This document shows positions 54,189 to 64,000 of a DNA stretch of 64,000 nt, piece by piece. This DNA is from Byssothecium circinans. Lineage: Eukaryota; Ascomycota; Dothideomycetes; Pleosporales; Massarinaceae. Within the stretch, counting starts at the first letter, position 1; each line of letters begins with the position of its first letter. The notes under the pieces were generated by a model, which was not told where the DNA came from, searched no databases, and saw nothing but the letters and a program-made list of their open reading frames with translations. Location of the stretch: contig ML977013.1 in NCBI GenBank assembly GCA_010015675.1, positions 324,734-388,733 of the forward strand, in the 5' to 3' direction. Both the position numbers and the translations under genes were made by a program.

Positions 54189-55773
54189 ATGGACGGCCGA
54201 GAGATTCCTGGCTTCTACTTTGACCCGGAGAAGCAGAAGTACTTTCAGATTCAGAAGAACCATCAGCTCCCGCACGCCAAATACTCTGAAGAAAACATCA
54301 AGAAGCGCCGCAAAAAGCTCACCATCGAACGAGAAGGCGTCGCCCGTACAAATAAACTTCAAAAGGAAAGAGTTATAAGACAGCTAGATCGGAATGCGCT
54401 GTTCCATGCGAGCTTTGACCGGGAGATGGGTTCGAGACTAACGCGACGATTATGGCCGGGTGCATGTGCTTCGGGGCTACCAAGCATACCGGAGACGATG
54501 TTCGAATGGACCCTCGGGTCACCTAATAGAAAGACTAAGCTCTTCGACTGCGATGTTGCCACTACAACAATATATGCCGTTCATGGTGACAACATCATCC
54601 AACGACGCCGCTCCTCTAACAGCAGCTCGAAAAGGGTGCACCGCGATACCGATATAGATTACTGGCGCGAGCCTGTGAGTGAGCCTTGGGACGAGTGAGT
54701 CGATTCAATATGTGGTGCGGGATCCGTAAATTAACCTTACTGACTAATTTCTAGGTTCGCTAGGTTGACGTCTTCGATTTCGTCGCTGGTTTACCTCCCA
54801 CACTCGAGCGCTTTGGCTGCGACTACAGAAGGCTCGGACAGGCCTCCGGTGGTCTACCTTTCTGACCCCGATCGGGACGGCCCATATGTCAACCAACAGT
54901 TCACACCCAAGGGCACCTCTTCGATCTGGTGCTCTGCTGCCCGGCCTCAAGACTCCTCATCCGCGTGTAGCGTACGTAACGTTTGATCATGAGCCATATG
55001 TACTTATACCCCTTTAGATGAGTAGGTAATGCTGACTTTGTCTATAGGCCCCTAGTAGTTGTGTAGCAGCAGCAGACATTGAGAGCCTCGCCGTTGGCAC
55101 GTCTAATTCTCTGTTGATGTTCAACCGCTCACAATCCGGATCGTGGGACTCCACAACTGCATGCAAACTCGAATCCGACGTACTTAGCATAGACTGGCTG
55201 TCATCGAGATTGGTCGCACTAGGTTGTCGGAACGGAGAAATACTTTTGTACGACACACGTTCGAAAGGCTCATCACATATCCTCCAACATCCAAACCCAG
55301 TTCAGTCATTGAAGCGCACTAACCATGACACGCGGATTGTTTGTGCTAGCTTGTACGATGCGATTCAGTTGTATGATATCCGCCATTCACGTCCGTCTTC
55401 AATCGCCAATCGGGGATACTCCAACAGACGCCGTCCTGGGAAGCGGCGGAAAGGAACTAGCTCTGTGCCCGACTACTGTTCACAGCCTGTCGTGGAGTAC
55501 CAGGACTCAAAGACCGATGATTTCAATAGGGCGGTGGACGTTCACCCGGAACTTGGCTTGGTCGCCACCCTACAGGAATCGCCACTCCGCTCTGGATCGA
55601 TCAAGATGTTCAACATGTGGACCGGAAACATGGTGAAAGAGATCAAATCAAACCCCCTTGACAAGATATTGCCTAAAAGGCATTCGAGCTGCCTCAAGTT
55701 CGTGTACGAAGGCGATGGAGGTGTGAGTTTGTGGGCGAGTTGGGATGGTGAGATCATCAGGTCTAAGTGGTGA
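54189..55773 (+). CDS. DCAF4-like WD40-repeat protein
   Basis: The model is join(54189..54694,54755..54971,55048..55773), 482 residues; introns of 60 nt (branch TGACTAAT) and 76 nt keep phase. The N-terminus IPGFYFDPEKQKYFQIQKNH is the diagnostic start of DDB1-CUL4 associated factor 4 (WDR21) proteins, followed by a basic coiled segment. The C-terminal half has WD40 blades, among them SIDWLSSRLVALGCRNGEIL with LYDTR, and SLYDAIQLYDIRHSR. The two Asp-x-Arg endings are the DWD-box type that binds DDB1. By family it is a substrate receptor of a CUL4-DDB1 ubiquitin ligase; the substrate is unknown. An upstream in-frame ATG (54150) is possible but the conserved start is at 54189. Confidence 0.83.
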
Positions 55774-56333
55774 GGACCTCTTCCTGGTTTTGAAGACCCG
55801 GAAACAGTGCATGATGTTAATTCCAGGACAATTTCTGGTAGAGAAGTGCCAGACCAATTTGAATTACCTAGTTAATTCGTGTTTATTATTTCCGCTCGTC
55901 TGGACAATTTTGATCACTTGGAGAAAATACCGATATATCATGCTCATCATATGGTGTGTAGAGGTTGCGATTATTGCAATTTTCTGAGATGAGGCTGTGG
56001 GAATAATAAGGAGCCGATCTCGAATCGTTCGCTCCCGTCCTATCCGTTACGGCCTTGGCAATGACGAACACCGCTGAGAAAATCAAATCTCGCTGTGAAG
56101 AAAGCGGTTTGGCTTTCTTGGCGTTCAAGATGCGCCTTGTTTCCCAATGCCAGCATTAAGACGTTAATTTCCCTGATCGAAAAAACGGGCTCTTCTCTCC
56201 AGGCTCGTGGTATTCGTTCTTCAACCTTGCCTTTCTTTTAATCTTTCTCTTATGTCTACTTCCATGCATTGAGATACCCCATAGATTTTTCTACCTGTTC
56301 ATCTTTGAACACAGTCGTTTATTTTCGCACATC
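55774..56333. other. Spacer between DCAF4-like and cutinase-family genes
   Basis: It holds the 3' flank of one gene and the promoter of the next. It is AT-rich in parts (about 55850-55985) and has no supported gene. Confidence 0.4.
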
Positions 56334-57355
56334 ATGAAGATCACTCTGGCGCTCGTACTCACGGCTCTTAATTTGCCCGTCACGATCGCGCAATGCACCG
56401 ATCCCGTCCCCTGTCAAGACGAATCCCTCAACGCCCTCAACACAACAGACTGCTAAACCTACCACGCCTTCATAGCCCGCGGCTCCGACTCAGGATACCC
56501 AAGCCATCTCGGGCCGTTAGCGAAACTCGTTTGCGGAAACCTTACATCCACTTCCACCGACTCGAACAACAACGCAACATGTGGTTATGAGAACATCATA
56601 TATCCGGCTAATAGTTCGTGGTCGGGCTCCGAAAGCATCTGGTGCGAAAGCGCAGCAATTGGGGCGAAGGCAGGTCAAGCGCGGATGAGAGGGTATGCGG
56701 CGCGGTGTCCGGATGCGAAGCTGATCTTGTTGGGGTTCTCGCAGGGTGCGAGTGTGGGCTTGGATATGTTGGGTGGTGGTGGTGGGGAGGTTTTCAATTG
56801 CGGTCAGACAAGTAATGAGGCCATGGATCCGGAGACGTCACCTGGATCGCATAGTGCGGGACATTTCCCCCCAACTCCAATTTCCATTTGCTAATGTTAG
56901 GATCAGTTGTAGCGGCTGCTGTTTTTGGCGCTGTTCACTGCTCAGCGCATCAAAACTACAGCGTACAGAATGGCGGAGAGAAGTACAACGGTAGCACGCC
57001 ACGTAGCGCCGAGCAACTCGCCGCATTGAACAGGTACTCTACCGTTTTGCGCGAATACTGCAATGCCGGTGACCCGATCTGCGCCCCAGCGAGTGCGGGT
57101 CATGACACCAAGAACCATTTGAGCTACTTTGACAAGTACAACGACGACGCGGCGCAGTTTATTGTTGAAGAAGCTAGGAGTCGGAATTTCATCAAAAATA
57201 GCACGATGAGCAGTAATGCGACCACGCGCGGTGGGAACAATGGGGATGAGACAGGTGATGCGAAGCAAGGAGCGGCGAAGGGCAGTGCTGTTGGAAAGAG
57301 TGTGGACGTGATAGGATGGTGTGTGGCGTTTGTGGTGGCGGTGTTGATGCTGTGA
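56334..57355 (+). pseudogene. GPI-anchored cutinase-family esterase with a premature TAA
   Basis: The model is join(56334..56853,56901..57355), 325 codons; the 47-nt intron (GTGCGG, branch GCTAAT, GTTAG) keeps phase. A signal peptide (MKITLALVLTALNLPVTIA) is followed by Cys-rich mature sequence, and codon 41 (56454-56456) is TAA, between NTTDC and TYHAFIARGSDSGYP, where the fold clearly continues. The cutinase/acetylxylan-esterase core is complete after it: LILLGFSQGASVGLDML (GxSxG), the Asp in NAGDPICAPASAG and the His in GHDTKNHLSYF. The C-terminus (DVIGWCVAFVVAVLML) is a GPI signal. TAA fits a C to T change in CAA. There is no splice site that removes it. Such enzymes cut cutin or acetyl-xylan. 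Confidence 0.8.
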
Positions 57356-58728
57356 GAAGGATGGTGTGGTAAAGTGGTGGTGGTGTTGTGTGCAATAGAT
57401 GCCAAGAGCCACGAATGAACGAAAGGGACTGGAAGAATTGAAGCTCGGGGGATCACGTTATGTATGTGTATTGCTGAGGGGTGTTTTGTGGGCGAAGATC
57501 CTGGAGAAGGGTGAGGTCTAGCGAACGTAAGCCTGTGGTCACGGCAAAGACTTGGACGATGCTCCGCCCTTAATTAGATGATGCACAATCCGATGAAAAA
57601 GACTAGCCGTCGGAGTAATCATATGGGACCCTTGGATCGAAGATAAATATTATTCCACTGCTCGTCGTCGCCCTCGGTCCCCATGCTGGAGTTTATGCCC
57701 ACCCAGGAATCGGGAAAGAGAACATCCACACCATTATGCGATACTCCTCATGGCCTTGCATAGGTTCCTGCCTTGAGAAAGGAACCGCAAATCTCCATAC
57801 CCTTCAGAGTACCTAGACAATCAGTAAGGTAATTTCATGTTTCACATAGCTTTCGGCAGAACTTACATTGCATCGGGTCCGGAGCAAGCGAAGAGCAACA
57901 CCGTCCAATCCTCAGCGGGAAATAGCCGATATCAACAATAGCAACAAAAAAGGTACCTGGCCTTCACCCTTTTGGTTGTTGGGAGTCGTGTCAGTATTAT
58001 CCTAATTATAGTATGTGCGGAATGAGCCTCCTCAATCTGCAGTTTCACCATTTCCATATCGCCATTTGAAGAAGGGGGCTCCAAGGCCACAGCCACCTCT
58101 GCTTACTTTGAGCTTATTTAGATTAGTGGCATAGGTGAGTTACGGGTAACGATGAGCCACGCAGGGGCGCGGTGGTATTAACATAAGCCCTGCAGTAAAT
58201 TCCTCCGGCCGCTTAGAAAAATGCGGAAAAAAGGGCGCAAGGCTGCAGAGAATGGGGGCGAAGCATGTAGCCTGCGCATAACAGGCACCCCTGCGGGGCG
58301 TTATTAGTCTCTCCGAGGTCTTATGTCAGCCCGTTACTGTTCCCATTCTCGTACCAGTAAATCACTCCACCCAGGAAAAGATTTCACAAAGAAGACGACA
58401 AAATTTATGGCGCGCAACAGAAGAAAACGACGAAAGGTCACGACGCTAGTTAAATAATGGGCAGCGCAATGCACTTAGGGCTCGATTTTGAACTTTCTAT
58501 ATCACAACATCGCGATCCTTCCGGGCCCACTAGTTTTGTACATGCATCACGATTCTCACAAACGTCGATGCTTCGGCTTACGTTTTGTCATCCAGCTCAA
58601 AAGGATGCGACCCCTAGGAAGCTAACGTCTTACCCCAATATTATCTATACATTGAGACGTCGCGCAATCAAAACCTTTAATCCCGCCATATTCTTGCTAT
58701 TCCGGCCAACAGCTTTCCAGAGCGTACC
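57356..58728. other. 1.4 kb upstream of the ABC transporter gene without a supported gene
   Basis: It may contain an unrecognised first exon of the ABCG gene, since fungal members of this group usually begin with a signal peptide that the 58729 start lacks. The 58457-58732 frame has no signal peptide. Short GC-rich patches occur; no other feature is seen. Confidence 0.35.
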
Positions 58729-61659
58729 ATGAGCTCAAAATCGGCCTCGAAGGCGACTTCGAAAACGGTCTCGAAATCATCGTCAGCCCCTACCACCGGT
58801 GCCCCTTCAATATCCGTAATTCTGCCGTCTACTCTACCTTCCGCCCTACCCTCTGCTCTGCCTAATTCCACGGATGATGTGACGCTGCCCAACGGTGCAG
58901 GTTTAGTCATCAATGGCAAGACATACGACAACTTCTCGAGTAAGGAAGCGGCGGCCTCTTATCGGACGTTGAAATCCAGCGTTACTGGGTGCTACGCGCA
59001 GGATGGTGCGATGCCGATACTCCTTGCAGAGCGGGATGTGTGTAATTTGGGATTCTTCTGTCCAAACAGTACGGATCTTATGCCACCACAGTGAGTGATT
59101 ATGCGCATTGAATGGGCATAAGTGGTCGTTGTATGGGAACAATCAGGAAGAGAAAGGCTAATTGACGTGTTAGGTATTGTCCGCCGAGTTTTGAGTGTCA
59201 GGCATCAAGATCGATGAAGGGTACCTGTCCACCGCAGGGTGTGCTAGAGCCAGTCGTGTGTGAAGCTGGACATTATTGTCCGCCAGGTGGAAAAGAAAAG
59301 ATTCCATGTGCGAAGGGTAGGAGACGCAATAGTCCAATATTCGTTGGGACTTTGGACTGACGTATGCACAGGAACGTTCTGCCCAGTTGGAAGCTACCAG
59401 CCTTGGAAGTGCTCGTTTGGTGCCATATGTGAGTAAACTTGGGTTAATGTTTGCGTTAATAACGCTTACTAACTTATCTCCACTCAAGGCTCGGCCAAGT
59501 CAGAACGCCAAATAGTGACAGTGCCTTTTGGAGTCATGTTAGCGTTTGACATCGTTTTGGGTATCATCATCGCTGTAGGGTTTGCCATCTCAGCTCGGAG
59601 AAAAAAGCGAACACGGGACTACTCCACGATCCTGGACCAGAAAGATCCCGACGAAGACGACATCGAGCTGATTGCGAAAAGAGGTGGAGCGATGACGCCG
59701 ATGCTAGAGGATCATGATGACCTTGATTCGAATCCCGACTTCAAGGTGTTCATGCACTACATTGGACGACTGATTAAGACGAAAGAGGTCGGTCTTTCAT
59801 TCGAATTCACTGGGCTGGAGTTCGAGCCTCAGCGTGGAAAGAAGATCCTGCAGGGCGTCAACGGTTCGATAAAGAGTGGCTCCATGTGGGCTGTGATGGG
59901 TGGTAGCGGTGCCGGAAAATCTACCTTCTTCAACGTTTTGATGGGGAAGACGCGAAACACAGGAGGTGAGATTAAGATAAACGGTCGCTCCAAGGATATG
60001 ACCAAGTACAAAAAGTTGATCGGATATGTGCCGCAGGATGATATTGTCATACCGGAGCTGACAGTTCGAGAGAACATCTTGCACTCCGCGCGCGTGAGGC
60101 TGCCGATGACGTGGAGAGATAACGATATCCAGGCCTATGTTGACTCGCTCATCTCCTGTATTGGCTTGAGCCATGTTCAGCACTCGCTTGTAGGCGATGC
60201 GACAAGACCCGTCATTTCTGGAGGCCAGAGGAAGCGTGTCAGCATTGGAATGGAGCTTGCAGCCGCTCCAATGTGCATCTTTCTGGACGAACCGACATCA
60301 GGCCTCGACGCGACTTCCGCCTCCTCCATAATGCGGCTGCTGAAAGCAATATCCAAGCTCGGCGTCACTACTATCACCATCATTCACCAACCCCGCGAGC
60401 AGATCTTCGCCGGTTTCGATAACATCATGCTCCTCGGGAATGGGAGCATGATTTACGCTGGATCAACCAGCAGCGCATCCACGTACTTTACCTCTCTCGG
60501 CTTTGACTTTCCCACGCGCGAAAATCCTGCCGATATAATCATGGATATCATCACAGGACATGGACAGGAGTACACCCATGATACTGCATGGTCTCAAGAT
60601 GCTGTCGAAAAGCTCGTTCATCAGTGGCAGAGCGAGGGGATGCGCATTGTGCCCTCGGTGCACGACGAGGATATACTCAGGGCTCAGGCGGCTCCGCAAC
60701 CTACCTCCATCATCTCGTCTCCAGAGCAAGAAGAATCCCTTCGCTTAACCATGAAGAAGCGTGGCGCCTCCTGGCCCGCCCAAGCATACTACTGCTGCAA
60801 GCGGAGCATCACGCAGCAAGTCCGCACCAAAGGAAGCTTCTTCTTTGAGATTGGCATTGGCGCCCTTGCCGGTGGTATCATCGGGCTTTCCGCCTCGGCC
60901 GCGAAGGGTCAGCTATTCCGAGGACTGTACCGCCCCAATTTTACCATCTTGTCTCCCGCCGTTGATTATCAGTCTGTACCCCAAGTCGGGTTGCTCGGCG
61001 GCATGGCGATTGGACTCGCGGCTTCAGCACCTGCCGTGCGCGTTTTCGGCGAGGAGAAACTTATCTTCAACCGTGAAGCGGCCTCGGGCCATAGTATGAG
61101 TGCATATTACGTTGGCAAGATGGTCTCAGTATTGCCGCGTCTCTTCTTTTCCAGCCTGCATTATGGCGTCTTCATGGGAATACTCGCGACGCCGCTGATG
61201 GCCTGGACGGATATGTTTGTCGCGATTATGCTGTATTTTTTTTGCGTCTATGGGCTTGCATCATGCGTTGGAATGGTAGTGAAACGCGAGGATGGGCCCC
61301 TGCTTGCTGTCATGGCGAGTCTAATTATTGGGATTCTGGGCGGTGTTGCGCCACCGTTGAGCAAAGTCGCAACTTGGAAGCTTGCATGGCTGTGGAGGAT
61401 GAGTCCGGGCGTGTGGTTTACGGAGGCGTTTGTGAGCCAATGTTTGCTACCTCTGGACTACCTGTATATCTTGGAGGCGGCGAGCCGGGGAACAGGATTT
61501 ACGTTGGGACAGTTCACTTTGGACATGTGGTGAGTTCTTTTTCTTTGTCTCCTCCATTGTATGGAGAAAGCTGACCATTCCAGGATGCTTTTTGTGATCG
61601 GATGCATATACCGCATCTTTGCTTTTGTGCTGCTCGTGACGGTTCAACGGAAACGATGA
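58729..61659 (+). CDS. ABCG-subfamily half-transporter with Cys-rich N-terminal ectodomain
   Basis: The model is join(58729..59090,59174..59316,59372..59428,59489..61529,61584..61659), 892 residues; every junction keeps phase. The N-terminal part is Ser/Thr-rich, then Cys-rich (FFCPNSTDLMPPQYCPPSFE, CEAGHYCPPGGKEKIPC, TFCPVGSYQPWKC), a first TM helix (about 195-220), and the ABC domain: Walker A GGSGAGKST (about 325-333), signature SGGQRKRVSIG, Walker B CIFLDEPTSGLD and H-loop IIHQPRE. An ABC2 membrane domain of six helices ends the protein. This plan matches fungal/plant ABCG (WBC) half-transporters with a Cys-rich ectodomain, which dimerise and move lipids or other hydrophobic compounds. 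The true start may lie in an upstream exon coding a signal peptide. Confidence 0.9.
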
Positions 61660-61967
61660 TTAAAAAGCGCATGGAAGAGGCCTAAAGACGATACCATAAT
61701 TACATTTTGTTAGTTGTAAAATCAATGGCACACAATCAAAAGTTCTAAATTTTATTAGCTTAGGTACTACCTACCAGTGTGGTGGAGTAACATGTTTAGC
61801 CTAGCGTTGAGCAACGCTTGGGGTGTAGCTCTATATGTAGCTTAGGGTAGGGCCTGTGGGTGGCGGGGCCATTGCTGATCTTGGTCACGTGTTGATTATC
61901 TAAGTTCACCTTGGGCTCAGCCGCACAACGCCCTTTGCTTCGCCCCACCTCACGATTCAACCTTGGG

Positions 61968-62689
61968 ATGGCACAAGACATCGCGAATGAGCCGCCAACC
62001 AATCTTGGCCTTGCACTTGTGCACTCTCCGGAGGAGGTACGGATCGAAGTCGTCTTTGTTCACGGCTTAAACGGTTCGCGAAGCGTTACGTGGAGGAATT
62101 CTCTCGGCGACTTTTGGCCCGCCTGGCTCGGAGAGTCGATCCATGGGAGCCGCATTTGGACCTATGGGTATAACTCCGCAGTCTGGAGGTCCCCAAGCGA
62201 AGATGTTCTGGAGCTGCATACTGCCCGTCTCTTAGAGGAGTGTGTGCAGAAGGGCGTTGGCCGAAAGAGCGCGAAAGTTGTTTTTGTTTGTCATAGCCTC
62301 GGTGGTATACTGGTCAAGTCGGTAAGTCAGTCGCTCCCTTTCAGAACTGAGTGGGCTGAGAAGGAATATGGGCTATCGCAAGGCTCTTCAGCCAGTCCGA
62401 AGGAGCCAGTTGGGCTTACCTGGGCGATCGATTACCCAGCGTGGTGTTCCTCAGTACTCCACACAGAGGTTCGGAATGGGCGAATCGCCTCTATCTACTT
62501 CAATTGGGGTCCCGGATTTTCTGGCAGAGTAGCCAGCTCGTCCCGCTGCTCCGTAAAGGGCGGGATGCACTCGTGGCCACCACGGCTGAGCGATTCAACA
62601 ACCTTTGGGGTGATAGACCAGTCTTAACTTTCCGCGAGACTAAGGGGATTGGGCCTATCGGTTTGGTGAGGAGACTGAACCTTTTTTGA
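61968..62689 (+). CDS. Stand-alone alpha/beta hydrolase of the fungal NLR (SesB-like) type, C-terminally short
   Basis: A workable model is join(61968..62321,62396..62689), 215 residues. The domain starts VRIEVVFVHGLNGSRSVTWR and continues DFWPAWLGESIHGSRIWTYG, the nucleophile elbow VVFVCHSLGGILVKS (GxSxG as HSLGG), and after a 74-nt intron (GTAAGT...CCAG) LPSVVFLSTPHRGSEWANRL. This is the N-terminal effector domain of many fungal NOD-like receptors. In those proteins a NACHT or NB-ARC domain and repeats follow; here the frame ends soon after FRETKGIGPIGL and the downstream DNA shows no such domain. It may be a single-domain SesB-like protein or the 5' remnant of an NLR gene. The acceptor choice is uncertain. 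Confidence 0.6.
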
Positions 62690-63121
62690 ATCAGTAGACA
62701 AAGTGCGTGTGAGTAAATCGACCGCGCTTTGCCCCGGAAAAAGGCTAGACGTCGACCGCAGAGCCAGTACTGCGTAGCGGCATTTCTGGCTGCATCGCCT
62801 GCTCGTCGGACCTTTTTCGCTGTCTACACCTAGGCTCGAGCACATGATAGGGTCTGGACGCCAGCCTTGCAGCTTATCGGTGCTTCTTTACCCCGCGGCT
62901 TGCACTTACCCCGCCTTCCGAAAAGCTTGCGTGTGGGGAAGCTTGGGAAACTTGCGCCGCAACGCTCCTCCAACACTGCAGCTAGACTCGGATAAGGGAC
63001 AGTTATGGAGACGTCGACGGAGGAATTCCTTCAAGGAAGACTGCAGCGCGAGCCAGAATGAGCATGAGATGGTGTATAAATGTAGGAAGGTAACTGAGGA
63101 AACGGCTAGGAATCGAGCAAG
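62690..63121. other. Spacer between the hydrolase remnant and the GH28 gene
   Basis: After the last hydrolase codons, a frame VDKVRVSKSTALCPGKRL (about 62697-62750) resembles the residues that normally follow in NLR hydrolase domains but is followed by a stop and cannot be joined in phase. The GH28 promoter is at the right end. Confidence 0.4.
63075..63081 (+). promoter_or_regulatory. TATA-like site of the GH28 gene
   Basis: TATAAAT in the context GGTGTATAAATGTAGG lies 47 bp upstream of the ATG at 63122, implying a short leader. Confidence 0.4.
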
Positions 63122-64000
63122 ATGATGACTCTCACAGCGTCAACGTTGGCTGCGTTGCTGCTTCTAGCGCCAGTAGCTTCCTCAGTTTCAGTCGCCGAGA
63201 ACTTCTTGGAAACCCTGCGCACACCACGGCCGTTCCACGCTCGATCGTCACCTCCTCGGAACCGGACGTGTGTAGCCGAGTCCCACAACGATTTGAAGAC
63301 CGATGATGCGAAGAACATCCTCCAGGCCATACAAGACTGCAACAACGGCGGACACATCATCTTTGCCAGAAAGCACACCTACACGGTCACCTCGCCGCTA
63401 AACCTTACCGGCCTCAACGCTGTCGACATTGACATTCAGGGGAAAATCTCTTTTCCTTCTGACAACCTCACCTACTGGCAGGCCAATGCTTTCGACCTGC
63501 AGTACCAGAACGCAACCTCCTTCTTCATCCTCGGCGGCTCAGACATCCACGTCTACGGCGCGGGCGAAGTGCAAGGAAATGGCCAAGCATGGTGGGATGA
63601 GTACGCCAACAACAAGAAGCTCAAGCGACCCGTGCTGTTTGCGATCGTGGGCCTTCGCGGTGGGAGCGTGAGTAGCATCAAGCAGCGCAACTCGCCCTTC
63701 TGGCACAACATCGTTGCCAACTCCAGCGATGTGACGTACTCGGGCCTAGACCTTTTCTCCACGAGCAACAACGGCAACTTTGAGAAGAATACCGATGGCT
63801 GGGATATCTACCGCAGCGAACGCATTACAATCGAGAACTCGACAATCACAAACGGCGATGGTGCGTATCCTTTCCTTTCGCAGCTTATTCTTCAAATCGT
63901 GTGTCAATCATCTAACCATTGACAGACTGCGTCTCTTTCAAGCCCAACAGCACTTCTATCCTCGTGCAGAACTTGCACTGCAATGGCACACATGGCATTT
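63122..64000 (+). CDS. Secreted GH28 exo-polygalacturonase (3' end beyond the window)
   Basis: The visible exons are 63122..63860 and 63926..64000 (open at the edge); the 65-nt intron (GTGCGT, branch TCTAACC, GACAG) splits an Asp codon and gives [20 protein letters not shown]. A signal peptide (MMTLTASTLAALLLLAPVAS) is present. GH28 features are the N-terminal NRTCVAESHNDLKTDDAKNI and IVGLRGGSVSSIKQRNSPFW, the NTDGWDIYRSERITIENSTI strand with the first catalytic Asp of NTDGWD, and the DDC motif of the catalytic pair. The NGTHGI at the edge is where the GSHG-type motif is expected; GTHGI is as in exo-acting members. It removes galacturonic acid from pectin ends. The rest of the protein is not in the window. 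Confidence 0.9.

Noticed and set aside
1..64000. CRISPR arrays, tRNA and rRNA genes
   Set aside because: Looked for regular spaced repeats, tRNA A/B-box pairs and rRNA-like sequence by eye and found none; a covariance-model scan would be decisive.

Overview
This window is nuclear DNA of a filamentous ascomycete (Pezizomycotina). The evidence is the gene style: compact genes with 45-75 bp GT...AG introns and CTAAC/CTGAC branch points, fungal-only families (UstYa/DUF3328, DUF2985, cutinase, GH28, GH25, SesB-like hydrolase), and a Fot1/pogo transposon whose transposase reads as if hit by repeat-induced point mutation (CA to TA, CAG/CAA to TAG/TAA). A Dothideomycete, probably Pleosporales, is my impression from protein resemblance only. 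Gene models were built by hand by joining reading frames across splice sites that keep phase; exon limits are in the entries.

Layout. 0-4.6 kb: the 3' end of one gene, two unrecognised TATA-driven small genes on the minus strand, and a decayed reading frame. 4.6-12.8 kb: housekeeping genes, namely a Sip3/Lam-type BAR-PH-GRAM-VASt sterol-transfer protein divergent from KRI1 (ribosome biogenesis), then a Rim2-like mitochondrial nucleotide carrier. 14.5-20.7 kb: a secreted DJ-1/PfpI protein, a simple-repeat-rich gene-poor stretch, and a 1066-aa Zn2Cys6 transcription factor with a 26-residue polyglutamine tract. 22.9-25.1 kb: a small secreted protein with a Kex2 site and a Tyr/Trp-rich segment, divergent from a complete UstYa-family (DUF3328) oxidase, which is the minimal gene pair of a fungal ribosomal peptide (dikaritin-like) pathway. 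25.2-36.7 kb: SEN15, a GPI-anchored Cys/Ser protein, a 250-bp MITE-like element, a DUF2985 membrane protein, a glycine-zipper protein, a GFA-domain enzyme, a protein carrying an internal ubiquitin domain, and TAD3. 37.3-44.3 kb: a run of broken genes (SDR fragment, GH25 lysozyme, HExxH protein, second SDR-like fragment, orphan polyketide-synthase thioesterase domain). 44.8-50.8 kb: ORC5 (one apparent -1 frameshift), SelO/FMP40, and a damaged Old Yellow Enzyme gene. 51.9-53.9 kb: a Fot1/pogo element with 24-bp inverted repeats and a TA target duplication. 54.2-64 kb: a DCAF4-like WD40 protein, a cutinase-family gene with a nonsense codon, an ABCG transporter, a stand-alone NLR-type alpha/beta hydrolase, and a secreted GH28 exo-polygalacturonase cut by the window edge.

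How the genes relate. Conserved genes (KRI1, SEN15, TAD3, ORC5, FMP40, DCAF4-like, Sip3-like) alternate with accessory loci. The accessory part holds secreted carbohydrate-active enzymes, a probable peptide natural-product pair, and many inactivated genes, several broken by a single nonsense codon of the kind a C:G to T:A change gives, others by 1-nt shifts. A few 1-nt shifts (notably in essential ORC5) could be assembly errors, so each pseudogene call needs read support.
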